DNA of 64,000 nt. It comes from Buddleja alternifolia (taxonomy: Eukaryota; Streptophyta; Magnoliopsida; Lamiales; Scrophulariaceae). How positions within the stretch are numbered: position 1 is the stretch's first letter; the number at the start of each line of letters is the position of its first letter. The notes below the pieces were generated by a model. It saw only the letters and a list, made by a program, of their open reading frames with translations. It did no database searches and was not told where the DNA came from. Of this stretch, positions 9,865 to 22,030 are shown one piece after another. A program made the position numbers and the translations under genes. The stretch spans positions 22,512,375-22,576,374 of the forward strand of contig CM033408.1 in NCBI GenBank assembly GCA_019426215.1. The letters are read 5' to 3'.

Positions 9865-12800
9865 TGTGACAGCCGAATTTTCTTAGTATTAGTATACTTA
9901 CTAATTCGATGACTAGTAGTATGACACCACGAACATTACTTGATTAACATGTATTAGTATTAGTAATTGGAGGATTTTATATCAATTCATATTCATGTAT
10001 AAACCTTGGAATAAGATACAATAATTGTAGGACTAGGAGATAAATAGAAAATTTGCAATAAAGTCCTCATCACCCCTATATATATGCACACCTATCTTGC
10101 TCTTCTTTTCTCCTCTCATCCACTCATGTATTTCTTGCTCTAAAATCAGAGTTCATTCCCATTTTCATCTCTTTTCAGCTACAAAACCGTTTAAGAGAGC
10201 CATGGAAAGAGAAAGCTTAACCCACAACATAGAAACCATTTTCCCAAAGCAATTTCCGCACAGAAATTTCCAGCACTGGCAGTGCTGGTATTCGCACGTT
10301 TTGAAGGACGCAATGATGTCCAAATTGGGAGTTCCTTATCTCAAAATCTTCACAAGAGGATAAGAAATAATACTATGGAATTGGATTTATCAAATTGGCT
10401 ACCAAAAGTTTCAAAATCGCTTCAAACCGTGCGGTAAGCTGTCCGTATTTTCAATTTTCAGAACTGTGTTCTATTTTCTTTGGGCAAGAAACAACTCTTT
10501 CGTTGGTTTGATCTTACATGCAAGACCATATTTAGAAACCTCTATGAGTGTAGATATCTTTACATTTAAAGTTCTTTAGAAATCGTTGAGGAATCATTAC
10601 ATAATTTGTATTTAAAGTATCACTGCCAGTAAGCTCTTTTCAATTCCAAAATCTGTGTTTCACATTCAATTGCCCAACAAACCCCTTTTTCCGTGCTCTA
10701 ATTGTACATGCAAGACCTCCATTAGAATCCTTATTGAATATAGATATGTTTTATGATAAAGTTTGCAGAAAATGGATGCGGAAATTGTCTAAAAATGACC
10801 ACCAATAGACCTACGCAGTCTGCTATTTTAGTTTCTAGAAACTTTTATTGCTTGTGTGAATGAGTGAAGGATTTGGATAAATTGTTGTAGATCCATGACC
10901 ATATATGTAGCTTATACATGGATAAGTGATTGCATGTGAGTTTTAACTTATTTTTAAGAATCATTTAAGACATGCATGATGGTTTTGTCATGAAAATAAA
11001 ATGAGCTCAATTTCAGTTTTTGCATGTGTGTTCTACAATGTATTTGAAGATCCAATTGAATGGAATTTTGAAGCCAAAATATTTTTCAATAAACTTTGTT
11101 GTGTTTATAGAAAAAAAATCGTGGAGTTTGGAAATATTTGAAGTTTTGGTGAATTTTATAAAAATTGGCAAACCACTGCTGCCAGGGAATTACTTATTTA
11201 CAGATATGCTTTGTTATAAGCTGAAAATTTTGTATCTACAGATTTTATTTGGCTTCCAAAAATTTTCTGATCCATTTTGAGTGTCTTGTGAGCATGTCCT
11301 ATAAATGTTGGAGCCTTCTGATGAACATGAGATTTTATACAAATTTTTGAAGTGTATCCTGCCTGTGTAAAAACAGCTTCTGCTTGGCTGGGTTTTGGAG
11401 GATGAAACAGCTACTTACAAATCTAGTTTACCTTTGAAACTTTTACCTGAACTTTTTCAGTAAGTCTCGGGTGTTTCTGAAAAATTTCAAAAGTAAAATC
11501 ATGTTCTATGAATTTTAATAGATTTTAAACCAAAACCGCGCAGATTTATTTTCTTAGTGTTTTGTCAATCTTTGAATATAATGAAGTTAAGCATAGTTTG
11601 GGAGAATAGTATTTCGTGCATGTTCATGTAGTTCATAGGACCGCATAGGATTTTTCGAGTAGATTATTAAGACGAGTGTTAGAGAATAGATTTCTAATAT
11701 AATCCTTGGATTAACAGGTGGTGTTAGTAAACCGCTCGAGGACGACGCTGAATAACTTGGAAGTTAGTGTGAGTTGCCTCTCAAAATTATAGTTATATTT
11801 CTTTCAAAACTGGAAGGAATACGTCATATATATATATATATATAGATATATATATGTACTTTCAACATGCTTTGAATACTTGACATGAAAATGAGTTTCA
11901 ACACTTTCAAATCAAATTCAGGACTCATTTTACATTCACCAATTCTTGGCACCAACTATTACCTGCATGAATGTTTTCAAACACGTATCTTGCAAAAGTA
12001 ATTTTTCAGGCATGTTTTGTGAAAATGAATTCGAGGAAAACATTCTTTTAAGGAAATTCTGAAAAACTATTTGTTCGATTAAATATTTCATCGTGAACTA
12101 AAATGCTTCATTGCATCATTCGTGACATACGTGATTGCATACTTATTTCAGATGCATAATTTATACAAGAATGATTTCGAAATAAACATCGGTTTTCTGA
12201 TTGTTGTGAAATTACTCCATCATTGGTCTTGTATCGTGATCATTTGCCGTGATGGTGTTCTTGTGACGTGTTGCATCTGACGTGGTTGTGTTGGGCCCAA
12301 GGTCGGGCGATGGATAGGGCAGGGTTCGGCCGGTCAAGCATGGGCTTGCGGTCTTAAACAGTTCCCGCTATTCACGTCCAGATCCATGCACCTACGACGG
12401 AGTGCTCTGAGGGTGCATGGGTCATTTATCGTGTGGCATACTCCGGATATGACCAAATCGGGCATCGCGAGCCTGCGTGGGGAGGTATAAGGTGATGGCT
12501 TTAAAGCCGCGTGTTCAGGGGTGATAAGGAAGAAGCAGCGGGACCCAAAGTGCTGTGGGTAAATCATCGGACGCGATGGTATTGCTAACATGGCCCCCTA
12601 CTGCTTAAGCGTGTCTTGTACGTGTTATATAAACATGTGTTGTACGTGTTACTTAAACATGTCTTGTACGTGATACTTGCATTGAACTACATGCTTTTTA
12701 AAATGCATGTTTTGAAACTTAAATATCATGCCACCAATCGTTCCAGCTTTATCATGAACGTAATTTTTCCAAGCATGTTTTCAACGATATTTGACAAAAC

Positions 12801-13289
12801 CTCATCGTGCATATACTAAGACCTTTGTCTCATACTAGCTATTGCTTAATCGTTACTATGATCACAAATTGCTTTTCTTATTTAGGATTTCAATGATCCT
12901 TTGAAAATCAACAAAAACTATTATTGTTTTTCCCTCACTAATTTATCATTTGGGTCTAAAAACTATTTTGAGAAACTTGCACACAAGCACTGGCACTCAC
13001 TAAGCCTTTGCTTACGTATTTTATTTCATTCCTTCCTTCCAGCTGTAGGTGAGTTGAGCAGTGAGACTAGTTGGAGGATAACAGGAATAGACATAGACGA
13101 TCCAAGAGGTAAAAACTGTAGTTTTATTCAAGGATATTAAGTTACTTCGTGATGCGGATGATAGTTTCAGGAGTAGGACCCTAAGATACATTGATAAAAA
13201 TTGGGTCCATGTTTGGAATTGGAACTACAACGACGATAGACTTATGTATTCAAGTTGGGTCTTTTATGACCCAATTTTGGGGCGTGACA
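9865..13289 (+). mobile_element. 3.4-kb solo LTR, gypsy (Tekay/Del-like) type
   Basis: The insert begins TGTGACAGCCG and ends GGGGCGTGACA (TG...CA). It is flanked by a perfect 5-bp duplication, gtaga, at 9860-9864 and 13290-13294. The uninterrupted host sequence ggagtagaagac is visible in the other copia LTR near 22654. At 3425 bp with no gag or pol it is best read as a solo LTR left by recombination. The long LTR and the TGTGACAGCC start resemble Tekay/Del chromoviruses, which is inference from memory of that family. The short open frames inside (10097-10363, 12334-12591, 12901-13140) look like chance. Confidence 0.75.
12612..12681. repeat. 24-bp tandem repeat, three copies
   Basis: Units at 12612, 12636 and 12660 follow tgtcttgtacgtgttacttaaaca with one to three changes. 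The array lies inside the solo LTR. Confidence 0.85.
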
Positions 13290-15632
13290 GTAGAAGACTT
13301 GTTTTTCTTCACCTACCACCTCATTCTCACCTACCATTCCATTCTCAACTACCACCACATGTGTAAGAGAATATTTTTCATTTTCTTCTTCATTTAAAAA
13401 ACATTACAAGTCAAACTTTGACTAGCTTTGAATTTCACTCTTGTGACTTCATTTAATTAAGTCCAACTTAATTAAAATGGCTCCCAAGTCTTCCAAGACT
13501 TGTTAATTAAATAATCTTCATGATTAATTAATAGTAAAATTAGTAGCTTAAATATATTCCCGGATAATAATAATTTCCGTTAATGATTAATCTCCAAGAT
13601 TAATTAATAGAAAAATTATTTTCCCAAACCTACTAATTAAAGTGTCTTCCACTTAATCAATTTCACTTTAATCCTAAATCGAATTAATATTCACATAGTA
13701 ATTGAACTTTTTTGAGTAAGTGTGTAACCCCATTGTAGGTTCGTTCATGTACTAGTAGTAGGAACACAACCCCGTTGTGCCTTTGCAATTTTCATTGCTA
13801 GATTTAATTACTCCAAGTATTTTAATCCGACCAAGAATTAATTACCGATTAATTCACGGTTCCTACAAATCAAGGTTAGTACTAGCCACGCGCCAAGAAG
13901 ACCTAGCCATGAACGATTATTAGGTGACCTTTCCGCATTACGATTTTCGCATAAGTAAAATCCTTCCATCAAATATCCCGATCGAATCTAGGACTTGGAT
14001 GTCAGTCGAAATCCCAGTAACTCGATTCTATGTATATCGATCTAAGTGACATTGACCAATTTATCAATCGAGCGAGGAAACACTGCGCCTCCTTATTGAT
14101 ACTACTCCGGCCGGAGGTTCCCATGGTCAATACACTATGAAGTACATAGGATATGCGCCGATGCTAATGATCAATGATGGATTCTCTCTTGGCACTCACG
14201 CACCTCCGTACATAACCAGACTGGACCCAATATGCCCCACTTTATGACTCACCTGGAATCGTGTGACAAATCTAAGTACAGTGGGCGATGCACGAGACGA
14301 CCAATGGTGCCTCAAGTCATGAGGACCAATCTTATGCCTACGTAACCGAAGAGATTCCAAATTCGACATTGACTCCAATATGGAATCTCGGCGGGGTTGT
14401 TCAGTTTACTCGATCCCAACGAGAACCCACATACATGCACTGATGTACACCGTATCAATATCCATGGAATAGGATACACTCTCCAAGAGTGTGCATTGTA
14501 CGTGCAAGTCTTTACGAGTCATTGATATCCCTATCTCAATGATTCTATGACTTGGAACATTTTTAAGACCACAACCTTAGAGACGTATTCCATGATTGGC
14601 ATCCCCGATACCAAACACATCTCATAGCTTAAGAGTGATCTAGGGGACTTTATCTAATTGCATAGAATGATAAGATAAAGAAGAAAATGCCACTTATTAA
14701 ATTACTTGACAAGATACAATATAAGACTGTTTAAAGAGTCGGCTACTACGCCCAACAAATGGCACGTCGGGCACCTAACTCTTTCACGTTTAAAACGTAA
14801 GCACTTATAAATTCAAGATGTGTTCCATGCAAAAAACGGACTCAACAATGAGAACAAAACATATTAGAGAAGTTATTGTGTGGGTATGATTATCTTAATT
14901 CACACAAAACGCTAAACACTTCAAGACATCGAATTCATTGGGCAACAAGTAAATCCGATGGTATTTCACTAAGGCATGTTCAAATCAAAAAGCTACCTCT
15001 CTTGATGCAATACCCTCTTGCTAGAACTCTCTTAAGCTTCTGCAAAAGCACATGCATTGATTTCATTCATGTGGGGGATTGTTGGAAAATTGAGTTTGAG
15101 AAAAATGGTTCTTGCCCAACTATGACTAACGATATAGGTGGGTTCCGTTCCTCGAAAGTGGAACTTCTTTGGCTAATATTAATCTACGTTCCGAGTAGAT
15201 AAATTTGGTCTATTTAATTGCTCATATCCAATTTGGGATGCATGAGAAATTAATGTCCAAAGTGAGCCACTTGATTAGTTAAAAGTGTTAGTAAAATGTG
15301 GGAATGTGAAAAGGCTTGTCCCACATTAAAGTATCATCCTAAATCTAATGGGTTTATAAATCTTTGGATTGACATTATGATTTGGGTTCTTGGGGCACCA
15401 CAATTTTGTGGAAGAGGGAAGATATGTGCATTTGGGCTTTGGTCCAAATTATTAAATCCTCTCACCTGTGGTCTACTCGCGCTCGGGCTTGGGTCAAGGC
15501 CGTAGATCATGGGTGCCGACGTGGGTCTTGGGCTTGGGCCACCCAAGTTTATCTTTTTAGACAAAATAAATTTAAGTTAATTATTTAATTTATTTTATTT
15601 TGTTTTACCCTTCTAGAAAATTGTTTTGACCA

Positions 15633-18410
15633 TTGAATCTTCATCCCGAGAACGTAGGATGCCTCTCCCAAATCCTTCATGGAGAATTGTGTGGATAACC
15701 ACGCTTTCGTTTCTTGTAACATTCCTATGTTGTTTCCAAACAATAGAATGTCATCTACGTAAAGCACCAAAAAAGTTATCGCGCTCCCACTAGCCCTTTT
15801 GTACACACATGCTTCATCGGCATTTTGAAGAAAACCATATTTTTGTACAGTATCATCAAAACACTTGTTCCAGCTTCGAGAAGCCTGTTTGAGTCCATAA
15901 ATGGATCTCTGAAGTTTGCACACCTTGTGCTCACTTCCTATGGATGTGAAGCGCTTTGGCTGCTCCATGTAAAGATCTTCCTCTATTTTACCATTGAGGA
16001 AAGCAGTCTTCACATCCATCTGCCATATTTCATAGTCTAAATATGCAGCTATGGCTAGAAGTATCCGAATGGATTTGACCATCGCCACTGGTGAAAAGGT
16101 TTCATCATAGTCAATTCCTTGCCTCTGAGTGTAACCTTTCGCCACGAGACGTGCCTTGTAGGTGACCACTTCTCCATCAGCTCCAAGCTTTCGCTTATAG
16201 ATCCACTTGCAGCCTACGAGTTTAGACCCGTCAGGTGGATCCACCAAGGTCCAAACCTTGTTGGAGTGCATGGAGTCCATCTCGGATTGCATGGCTTCTA
16301 ACCATTTTCCCGAATCGACGTCCAACGTCGCTTCCCCATATGTCCTTGGATCAGGGGAATTACCATCCTCGTTGCTATCAAGCAAGAAACCATACCTCTC
16401 AGGTTGTTTCGGGATCCTTTCGGATCTTCGAGGATGTTGTGTACTTGCTACTACTTCTGGTTGTGCATCTGTGGTATCAGGTGAACCCTTTTGTGGTTCT
16501 TGAGTTTCCTCAAGTTCTGCAACCTCACCATTTCTATCCAATAGAAATTCCTTCTCTAAGAAGGTAGCGTTCCTTGAAACAAACACTTTATGTTCCGATG
16601 GGTTGTAGAAATAATATCCATAGGATTCCTTTGGATATCCCACAAACTTACATAAGGAGGATCTTGCATCCAACTTATCGCCCACTAATTGCTTGACATA
16701 AGCCGAGCAACCCCATACCCTTAGGTATTTATAAGTGGGTGGTTTACCAAACCACATTTCATATGGCACCTTGGAGACACTCTTTGACGGTACTCTATTT
16801 AATAGATGCGTCGCAGATTCTAGGGCATATCCCTAGAAGGAAAGAGGAAGTCCAGTGAAACTCATCATGGATCGAACCATGTCCATGAAGGTCCGATTCC
16901 TTCGCTCGCTTACCCCATTAAGTTGGGGAGTACTGGGCGGAGTCCACTGAGAGACAATCCCATTGTCTTTTAGATAATCAAGGAATTCACGGGACAAGTA
17001 TTCTCCACCTCGATCCGATCGAAGAGCTTTGATACTTCCTCCCGTTTGCTTCTCTACTTCATGTCTAAACTCCTTGAACCTCTCAAAGGCTTCAGACTTG
17101 TATCTCATAAGATACACGTAACCATACCTCGAAAAGTCGTCGGTGAAGGTTATGAAGTAAGAATGGTTCCCTTTAGTGCTTACATTAAGCGGACCACATA
17201 CATCCGTATAGACCAAGTCCAAAAGGTTAGTAGCTCGCTCCATTTGCCCGGCAAATGGTGACTTGGTCATCTTACCCTTTAGACAAGATTCACAAGTTGG
17301 CATATCTAGCATTTCCCGAAGGTCAAGCTTATCCGCCATATTATGAATTCTATCTTTAGAGATATGGCCTAGTCTAGCATGCCACAGGTATGTATCATTT
17401 TGATTATCTAACTTTCTCTTACTAGTATGTTCCTCATGTTGAGATAATAAGATTGGTGTATCGGGGAGAACCGTGTATAAGCCATGAGATAACTTTGATT
17501 CCAATATTAAAGAAGAACCATAAAACATGGAGCAAGCTCCATTTTTTATAACAAAACTATAACCTTCCTTGTCCAACAAGGGTACAGAAATGATGTTCTT
17601 AATTAATTGCGGAATGTAAAATACATTGTTCAAAATAACACGGTTTTTGTTGGGAAAAGATAAGTAGATAGTTCCTACGGCCGTGGCAGCAACCCGTGCT
17701 CCATTCCCAAACCGCATGGTCATCTCCCCTCTACTTATCTGCTTGCTTCTTGCCATCACCTGCAAATCATTGCAAAGGTGAACTCCACATCCGGTGTCCA
17801 ACACCCAAGAAGCATCATTAACTGATAAGTTAACTTCAACATAAAACATACCATTCATTGGTTCAGTGCAATTACGCTTCCAATGTCCCTTTTTACCACA
17901 ATTGAAGCACGCCTCATGATCGGTACCCTTAGCCTTTTTTACACCACCTTTGCCTTTCAACTGTTTTTTCTTGTTGTTGTTCTTCTTCCCCTTATTCTTA
18001 TTGGTCTTACGGCCCTTAGAACGGGATGAGGAACCAACAAGTAGTACCGGCTTATCTTTCTTGATGGTGGCATCTGCACTCTTCAACATGTTCAACAACT
18101 CGGGTAATGAAGCCTCAAGTTGATTCATGTTGTAGTTGATGACAAATTGGTCAAACGACTTCGGAAGGGACTGTAGCACGAGGTCAACAGAAAGCTCGGT
18201 CTCAAATTTTACGCCAAGATCAGAAAGCTTATTAATAAGACTGATCATACGTAAAACATGATTATCGACCGACGATCCCTCGTGCAGGCGAGCGCGAAAT
18301 AGCTCTTTAGAGATTGCGAATCTCTCCCTCCTAGTTCGAGTGCCATAGAGCTCCTCGAGACTTTTGATAATATCTTTAGAGATGGTCACGTGCTCAAATT
18401 GTTTTTGAAG
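15633..18410 (-). pseudogene. Copia gag-pol, distal part: gag C-terminus, protease, integrase, truncated RT
   Basis: Minus-strand coding remains of a Ty1/copia polyprotein. Reading from 18410: gag (ELYGTRTRRERFAISKELF), a CCHC knuckle CFNCGKKGHWKRNC, the protease site VLDTGCG, the integrase with an HLH...CESC zinc region, the D of YTDVCGP and the D of SDRGGEY, then the RT with YVDDILLFGN. One in-frame TAG at 16833-16835 replaces a codon after GLPLSF. The frame then continues (YALESATHLLNR) to 15640. RT ends soon after YVDD, at GEASYVLGMKI, where the sequence changes directly to LTR. All of RNase H and the normal 3' end are missing. The 5' part of gag lies at 20001-20245 beyond a solo LTR. It cannot encode a full set of proteins. 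Confidence 0.9.
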
Positions 18411-20000
18411 TGACACGACAAAATCCTAGCAAGAGAACTAGGTCGCATAAGTAGTAAAGTGGATGGTTAAGTCCGGGGTTATCGTATCCGCAGGGACAAC
18501 TATAATCTAAGTACCAAGACTACTATATTACTCAATTCTAAGTTAAATCGGTCGATAAAAGGTTGATTAACTAATTAATAAATACTAGAAAATAAACTAA
18601 GGCAACGTCACACCAAATAAAGGGAGGAAACAATAGAGAGAAGCGATCAAGACACATGGTTCAACCAATTATGCATTTCGATTGTGATTTAGGTTCTATT
18701 GGATTATTAGATTGATTTAGCTAAGGCGAAATTCCCTAACGTACGTACTACCCAATCTCTTGGCATAGCAACCCTACCATTGGTAACGATTTCCTATATA
18801 TCTCTATATGAAAACTCGATTAACAAGGATGCATTTAGGGTCTAGGAATTCCCCACGTGAATGGAAAGCCACCTAAAGAAACCGAGTCTATCTCTAGTCG
18901 GTTTAACTATAGGGTATTCAATGTTTCTATCTTCCTTAGGTTATTATCTCTCGATCTCTAACCTTGGCATTTTATCAAACACTTGGTGATCAAACAAATG
19001 TAGCATTGAGATCAAATATTGAATACATAGCTAAAACCAAAATTAATCCAATAAACACCAACAAAACAACAATCAAAATAACATAAATGGCCTATCCATG
19101 GCCTCAATCAAACAAGTTTAGCTCATATTCATGTCAAAAGTGCAAATATAAATCATACAAGTCATAGGAGATTTGAACAAATTCAAGAAACAAAGATGTA
19201 AAAACTCCCTAATTCTTGTAGAGATGTGGATTCCTTGTTGAATTCTCCATGTTTTGACCTTCAATCATCTCTTCTAAGCTCCCTCTCTCTCTATTTTCGT
19301 GTGGCAGCTGCTATCCAAGGTGAGTTTGGGTAAAAAATGGCTAAAAGGGGTATTTATAGACCAACCCGCTGTCTCGAACGCTGCGGCGTTGGGTGTCGAA
19401 CGCCGCGGCGTTCAACATTCTGCTCCTGAACGCCGCGGCGTTGGTGATGAACGCCGCGGTGTTCCCCTACTGCTCCGGCCAGTTTTGGTAAAATTTGCAT
19501 AACTTTCTCTACCGATGTCAGAATACACTGATTCAAGATGCTGTAGAATCCTAAAACAAATATCTACAACTCTCAAGAAGACACTGGGGCCTAAATAAAA
19601 TGTTAAAGATGACAAAATCGTCTCACAAGTCACTGAATGAGAAAACTCCATCGTAAGACGTCTCTTCCGATGACGTTTTCACCTCTTTCCCTACATATCT
19701 GATCTTTGTCTTCAACATAAGAAATGTACCTTTGCCTCTTATCTTTCCATTGGTATAAGAAGTGTGTAATTTGGACATGGGTAGAGAAATCTATTCCATA
19801 AACTCTAGCACTGCGCAGACAGTTGGTATCTTTATGCATGATTTATCTTGAATCCTTGTTCTTTTCCTCCAAATGTTATGTTATTCTATAAAATATGAGA
19901 AAACAAGGGTCAAAGCATCATATGTGATCAAATTATCAAGAAAATAATCGAAACTAAGTCGATAAACGGGGGAAAACTAGTGTAAAAATAACATATATCA
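18411..20000 (-). mobile_element. 1.59-kb solo LTR (gypsy, Athila/Tat-like) inserted in copia gag
   Basis: The insert runs TGACACGAC...ATATATCA on the plus strand and is flanked by a perfect 5-bp duplication, tgaag, at 18406-18410 and 20001-20005. On the minus strand its 3' end contains ccctgcggatacgataac, then gcgacctagttctcttgct, which resembles the conserved LTR end of Athila/Tat gypsy elements (family knowledge). It carries four copies of an aacgccgcggcgtt-type dyad at about 19378-19460. No gag or pol is present, so I call it a solo LTR. Confidence 0.8.
19376..19465. repeat. Four GC-rich dyads AACGCCGCGGCGTT in the solo LTR
   Basis: gaacgc-tgcggcgtt, gaacgccgcggcgtt (twice) and gaacgccgcggtgtt occur at irregular spacing within 90 bp. 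Each is a near-perfect palindrome in otherwise AT-rich DNA. They are a feature of this LTR and lie within transcribed or U3 sequence; their role is unknown. Confidence 0.75.
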
Positions 20001-20245
20001 TGAAGCTCATTAGTCATAGAAGCCATCATGATACATCTCACTTGGATATTATCATCAGTCCACTTATCAAAAGTGGCACGTTCATCATCAGTGCTTGTGC
20101 GAGTTACGTGAGGCAAAGGCATATCTAATACGCGATCCTTGCGCTCACTTTGAAGCACAATTTTAAGGTTTCGATACCAATCGGCGTAGTTGGGACCGAC
20201 AAGTCTATTTGAATCTAGGATTGTTGAAAGTGGATTTTTGGCCAT
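20001..20245 (-). pseudogene. Copia gag N-terminus (separated from the rest by the solo LTR)
   Basis: From an ATG at 20245 the minus strand reads MAKNPLSTILDSNRLVGPNY, then DWYRNLKIVLQSE, a common start of plant copia Gag. It continues to MASMTNELH, where the solo LTR at 18411-20000 interrupts it. Removing the insert and one tgaag joins it in frame to LQKQFEHV in the distal part. It follows a 1.77-kb leader that starts at the PBS at 22018-22029. Confidence 0.9.
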
Positions 20246-22017
20246 TTTGTTAACTACAAAATAAATAGCGAGGCAAAACAATTAGCATTCAATATGTAAT
20301 CTTGTCCACATATAATTCGGTCTTTAATCATACGCGTTTTCCACTATTTTATCGAATTCCATAACCCTCTTATATGGATATTCGAGGAGATATGTGGGTC
20401 TCCCTAGTGGGCTCGAGATCCATAAGCGACTCTTCATATTCCCCGAGAACACGAGCCCATATGATAAATCCATATGGTAGGCTTACCGGCCTTCTATATC
20501 GACATATAGTTCTCAAGATATTTTGCCTCGTCTTTCCCATATACCCCGAGAACACGAGCCCATATGGTAGTAAACGTTAAGTCACGCCCATCAAATATTC
20601 ATGGTCAATCGACCGGACTAGTGTGCCCCGCGACTCATGGACGACACCTAGACAAATTGATCCCACGAGCATCTCTATGCTTAGTGGTGGTCACAGCCTA
20701 ATCCACTTGACGCCACCCCACGACTCATGGACGGCGGGCCAAGTTTCATGGCATTTCACATGCCACCACTTATGATGGAAGGCGTGGACAATAGAACCTC
20801 ATTCAATTTCCACATAAACTTAATATTTCTTGGATTTACTTGAAACAAATCAAGCGAGGGGTTTCAACATGCAAGGTCTCATCAAGATTAGGATTATCTT
20901 TAATTATGTGATCATGCAATCCAAGTAGCATATAAGAAAACATAATATAAGACATCCACAAAGCGGTAAACAAATATGGATGATTGTAGGTCCCTAAGCG
21001 ATCCACCCGAGCCACCGGTGAATCTAAGACAATCTAGGGTACTAAATTAAAATAGACCCTATCTATTACATAAGCTTCCAACGGCATACATAATCTTCAA
21101 TAATGGTCCATCATCTTCGTCTCCATCTTCGATTACAATAAAATGAAAAAGAAAGTGCGAAAATAAAATATACAACCAAATCGAAATAGAGGCCAATAAT
21201 AATTACAACCCAATTGAATAATCTAAGGCTCGACCCACAATCCATCCATTATGCAAATCAACCATCAAGCGTATGAAGATGATATGCAAAGCATTAGTTA
21301 ATCATAAGCCCATCACATAGTTGAAACAATCATAACTTTGGGATTTATACGCTTTGAGGAAAAAACCGAGTTTTTCTAGTTTCAAAAATTCCAAACTTTT
21401 AAATAACTCAAAAACGCGTGGAAGTTGATTCCAAAATCAAGAAATGGGCCAAAGGTAGGAGTCCTTGAAGGCCCGGGTCGTGTGTACCACACCACATCAA
21501 GATGGTCCAACCATCAAGCACATGGTGTGCATACGCGCACCCGTGTACGCTGCCCGGCAACGTACTGTGCGCCGCCGAGCAGTGCACACACTGTCCAGCA
21601 GCTGCTGGACAGTTTCTCGACCATGGTCGAGACCACCAAGGGGTGGAATCGGCCATGGTCAGCCCCGTCTTGACCCTCGCCAAGTTTCCTTTGACGGTTG
21701 GCAATGATTCGTGATATTGAGCCCTACTAAATGAGCACACCCTAATGCGCACAAAGCCTTCGGCCGGGTGCGCACAAAGTCTCGTAGCTTGAGTTCAATA
21801 TCAACGGTCCTTGCCCGGGTTTCGACCTTCCCTTTTAGTGTCTCTTAATTGTCAATCGTTTAAAAAAATAAAATCTCCAAGATTTTAAGAAAAACGATGA
21901 CAAATCCCAAGCTATTATTAAATAAACAAATGTAACATATAGATTTAAGCAACTAGTTAAAATACTACATGAAACCGAAAGCAAAAACATGCAAAGTTTT
22001 TAATGTGCATAACCCGG
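20246..22017 (-). other. 5' leader of the copia element (PBS to gag), no gene
   Basis: A non-coding leader of about 1.77 kb, long for a copia element. It holds two copies of ccccgagaacacgagcccat (around 20438 and 20543), a GC-rich block at 21460-21700 with two perfect palindromes, and AT-rich flanks. Opposite-strand open frames at 21408-21752 arise from the GC-rich block and match nothing I know. Confidence 0.7.
21591..21632. repeat. Two adjacent perfect palindromes in the copia leader
   Basis: ctgtccagcag/ctgctggacag (22 bp, 21591-21612) is followed 2 bp later by tctcgacca/tggtcgaga (18 bp, 21615-21632). Both are perfect dyads with no loop. They lie about 390 nt downstream of the PBS in element orientation. 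Confidence 0.9.
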
Positions 22018-22029
22018 GCTCTGATACCA
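22018..22029 (-). promoter_or_regulatory. Primer-binding site of the copia element
   Basis: The minus strand reads TGGTATCAGAGC, the exact plant tRNA-iMet PBS. It is separated by one base from the LTR end TGTAAGG at 22031. This fixes the element's orientation as minus and makes the block at 22031 the 5' LTR. Confidence 0.9.
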
Positions 22030-22030
22030 C

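Larger units (their letters stand above)
9232..15632 (-). mobile_element. Left (3') LTR of a minus-strand copia element, with a solo LTR inserted
   Basis: The block starts TGTTAGGATCGG and ends GTTTTGACCA. Without the insert at 9865-13289 and its duplicated target it is about 2971 bp and nearly identical to the right copy at 22031-25013. In the 327-bp stretch 14876-15202 against 24259-24585 I count two mismatches. On the minus strand a TATA-like ctataaaagg lies at 9817-9826, about 590 bp from the LTR end. The outer flank shows no convincing 5-bp target duplication against the right end. Within the block, 15073-15095 reads gtgggggattgttggaaaat, a plus-strand PPT/LTR-start motif that runs opposite to the element. 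Confidence 0.7.

Noticed and set aside
10097..10363. 88-codon frame in the 3.4-kb solo LTR
   Set aside because: Lies inside an LTR with a defined target duplication; no domain. Probably chance.
14876..15202. 108-codon frame conserved in both copia LTRs (also 24259-24585)
   Set aside because: Its conservation is explained by the LTRs being recent copies of each other. The peptide has no recognisable domain and the frame crosses the PPT-like motif.
15296..15588. Paired open frames on both strands at 15296-15588 and 24679-24971
   Set aside because: Overlapping shadows in LTR sequence, repeated only because the LTR is duplicated.
21408..21752. Four overlapping frames in a GC-rich block of the copia leader
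   Set aside because: Open on several frames and both strands because of GC-rich composition and palindromes; no protein motif.
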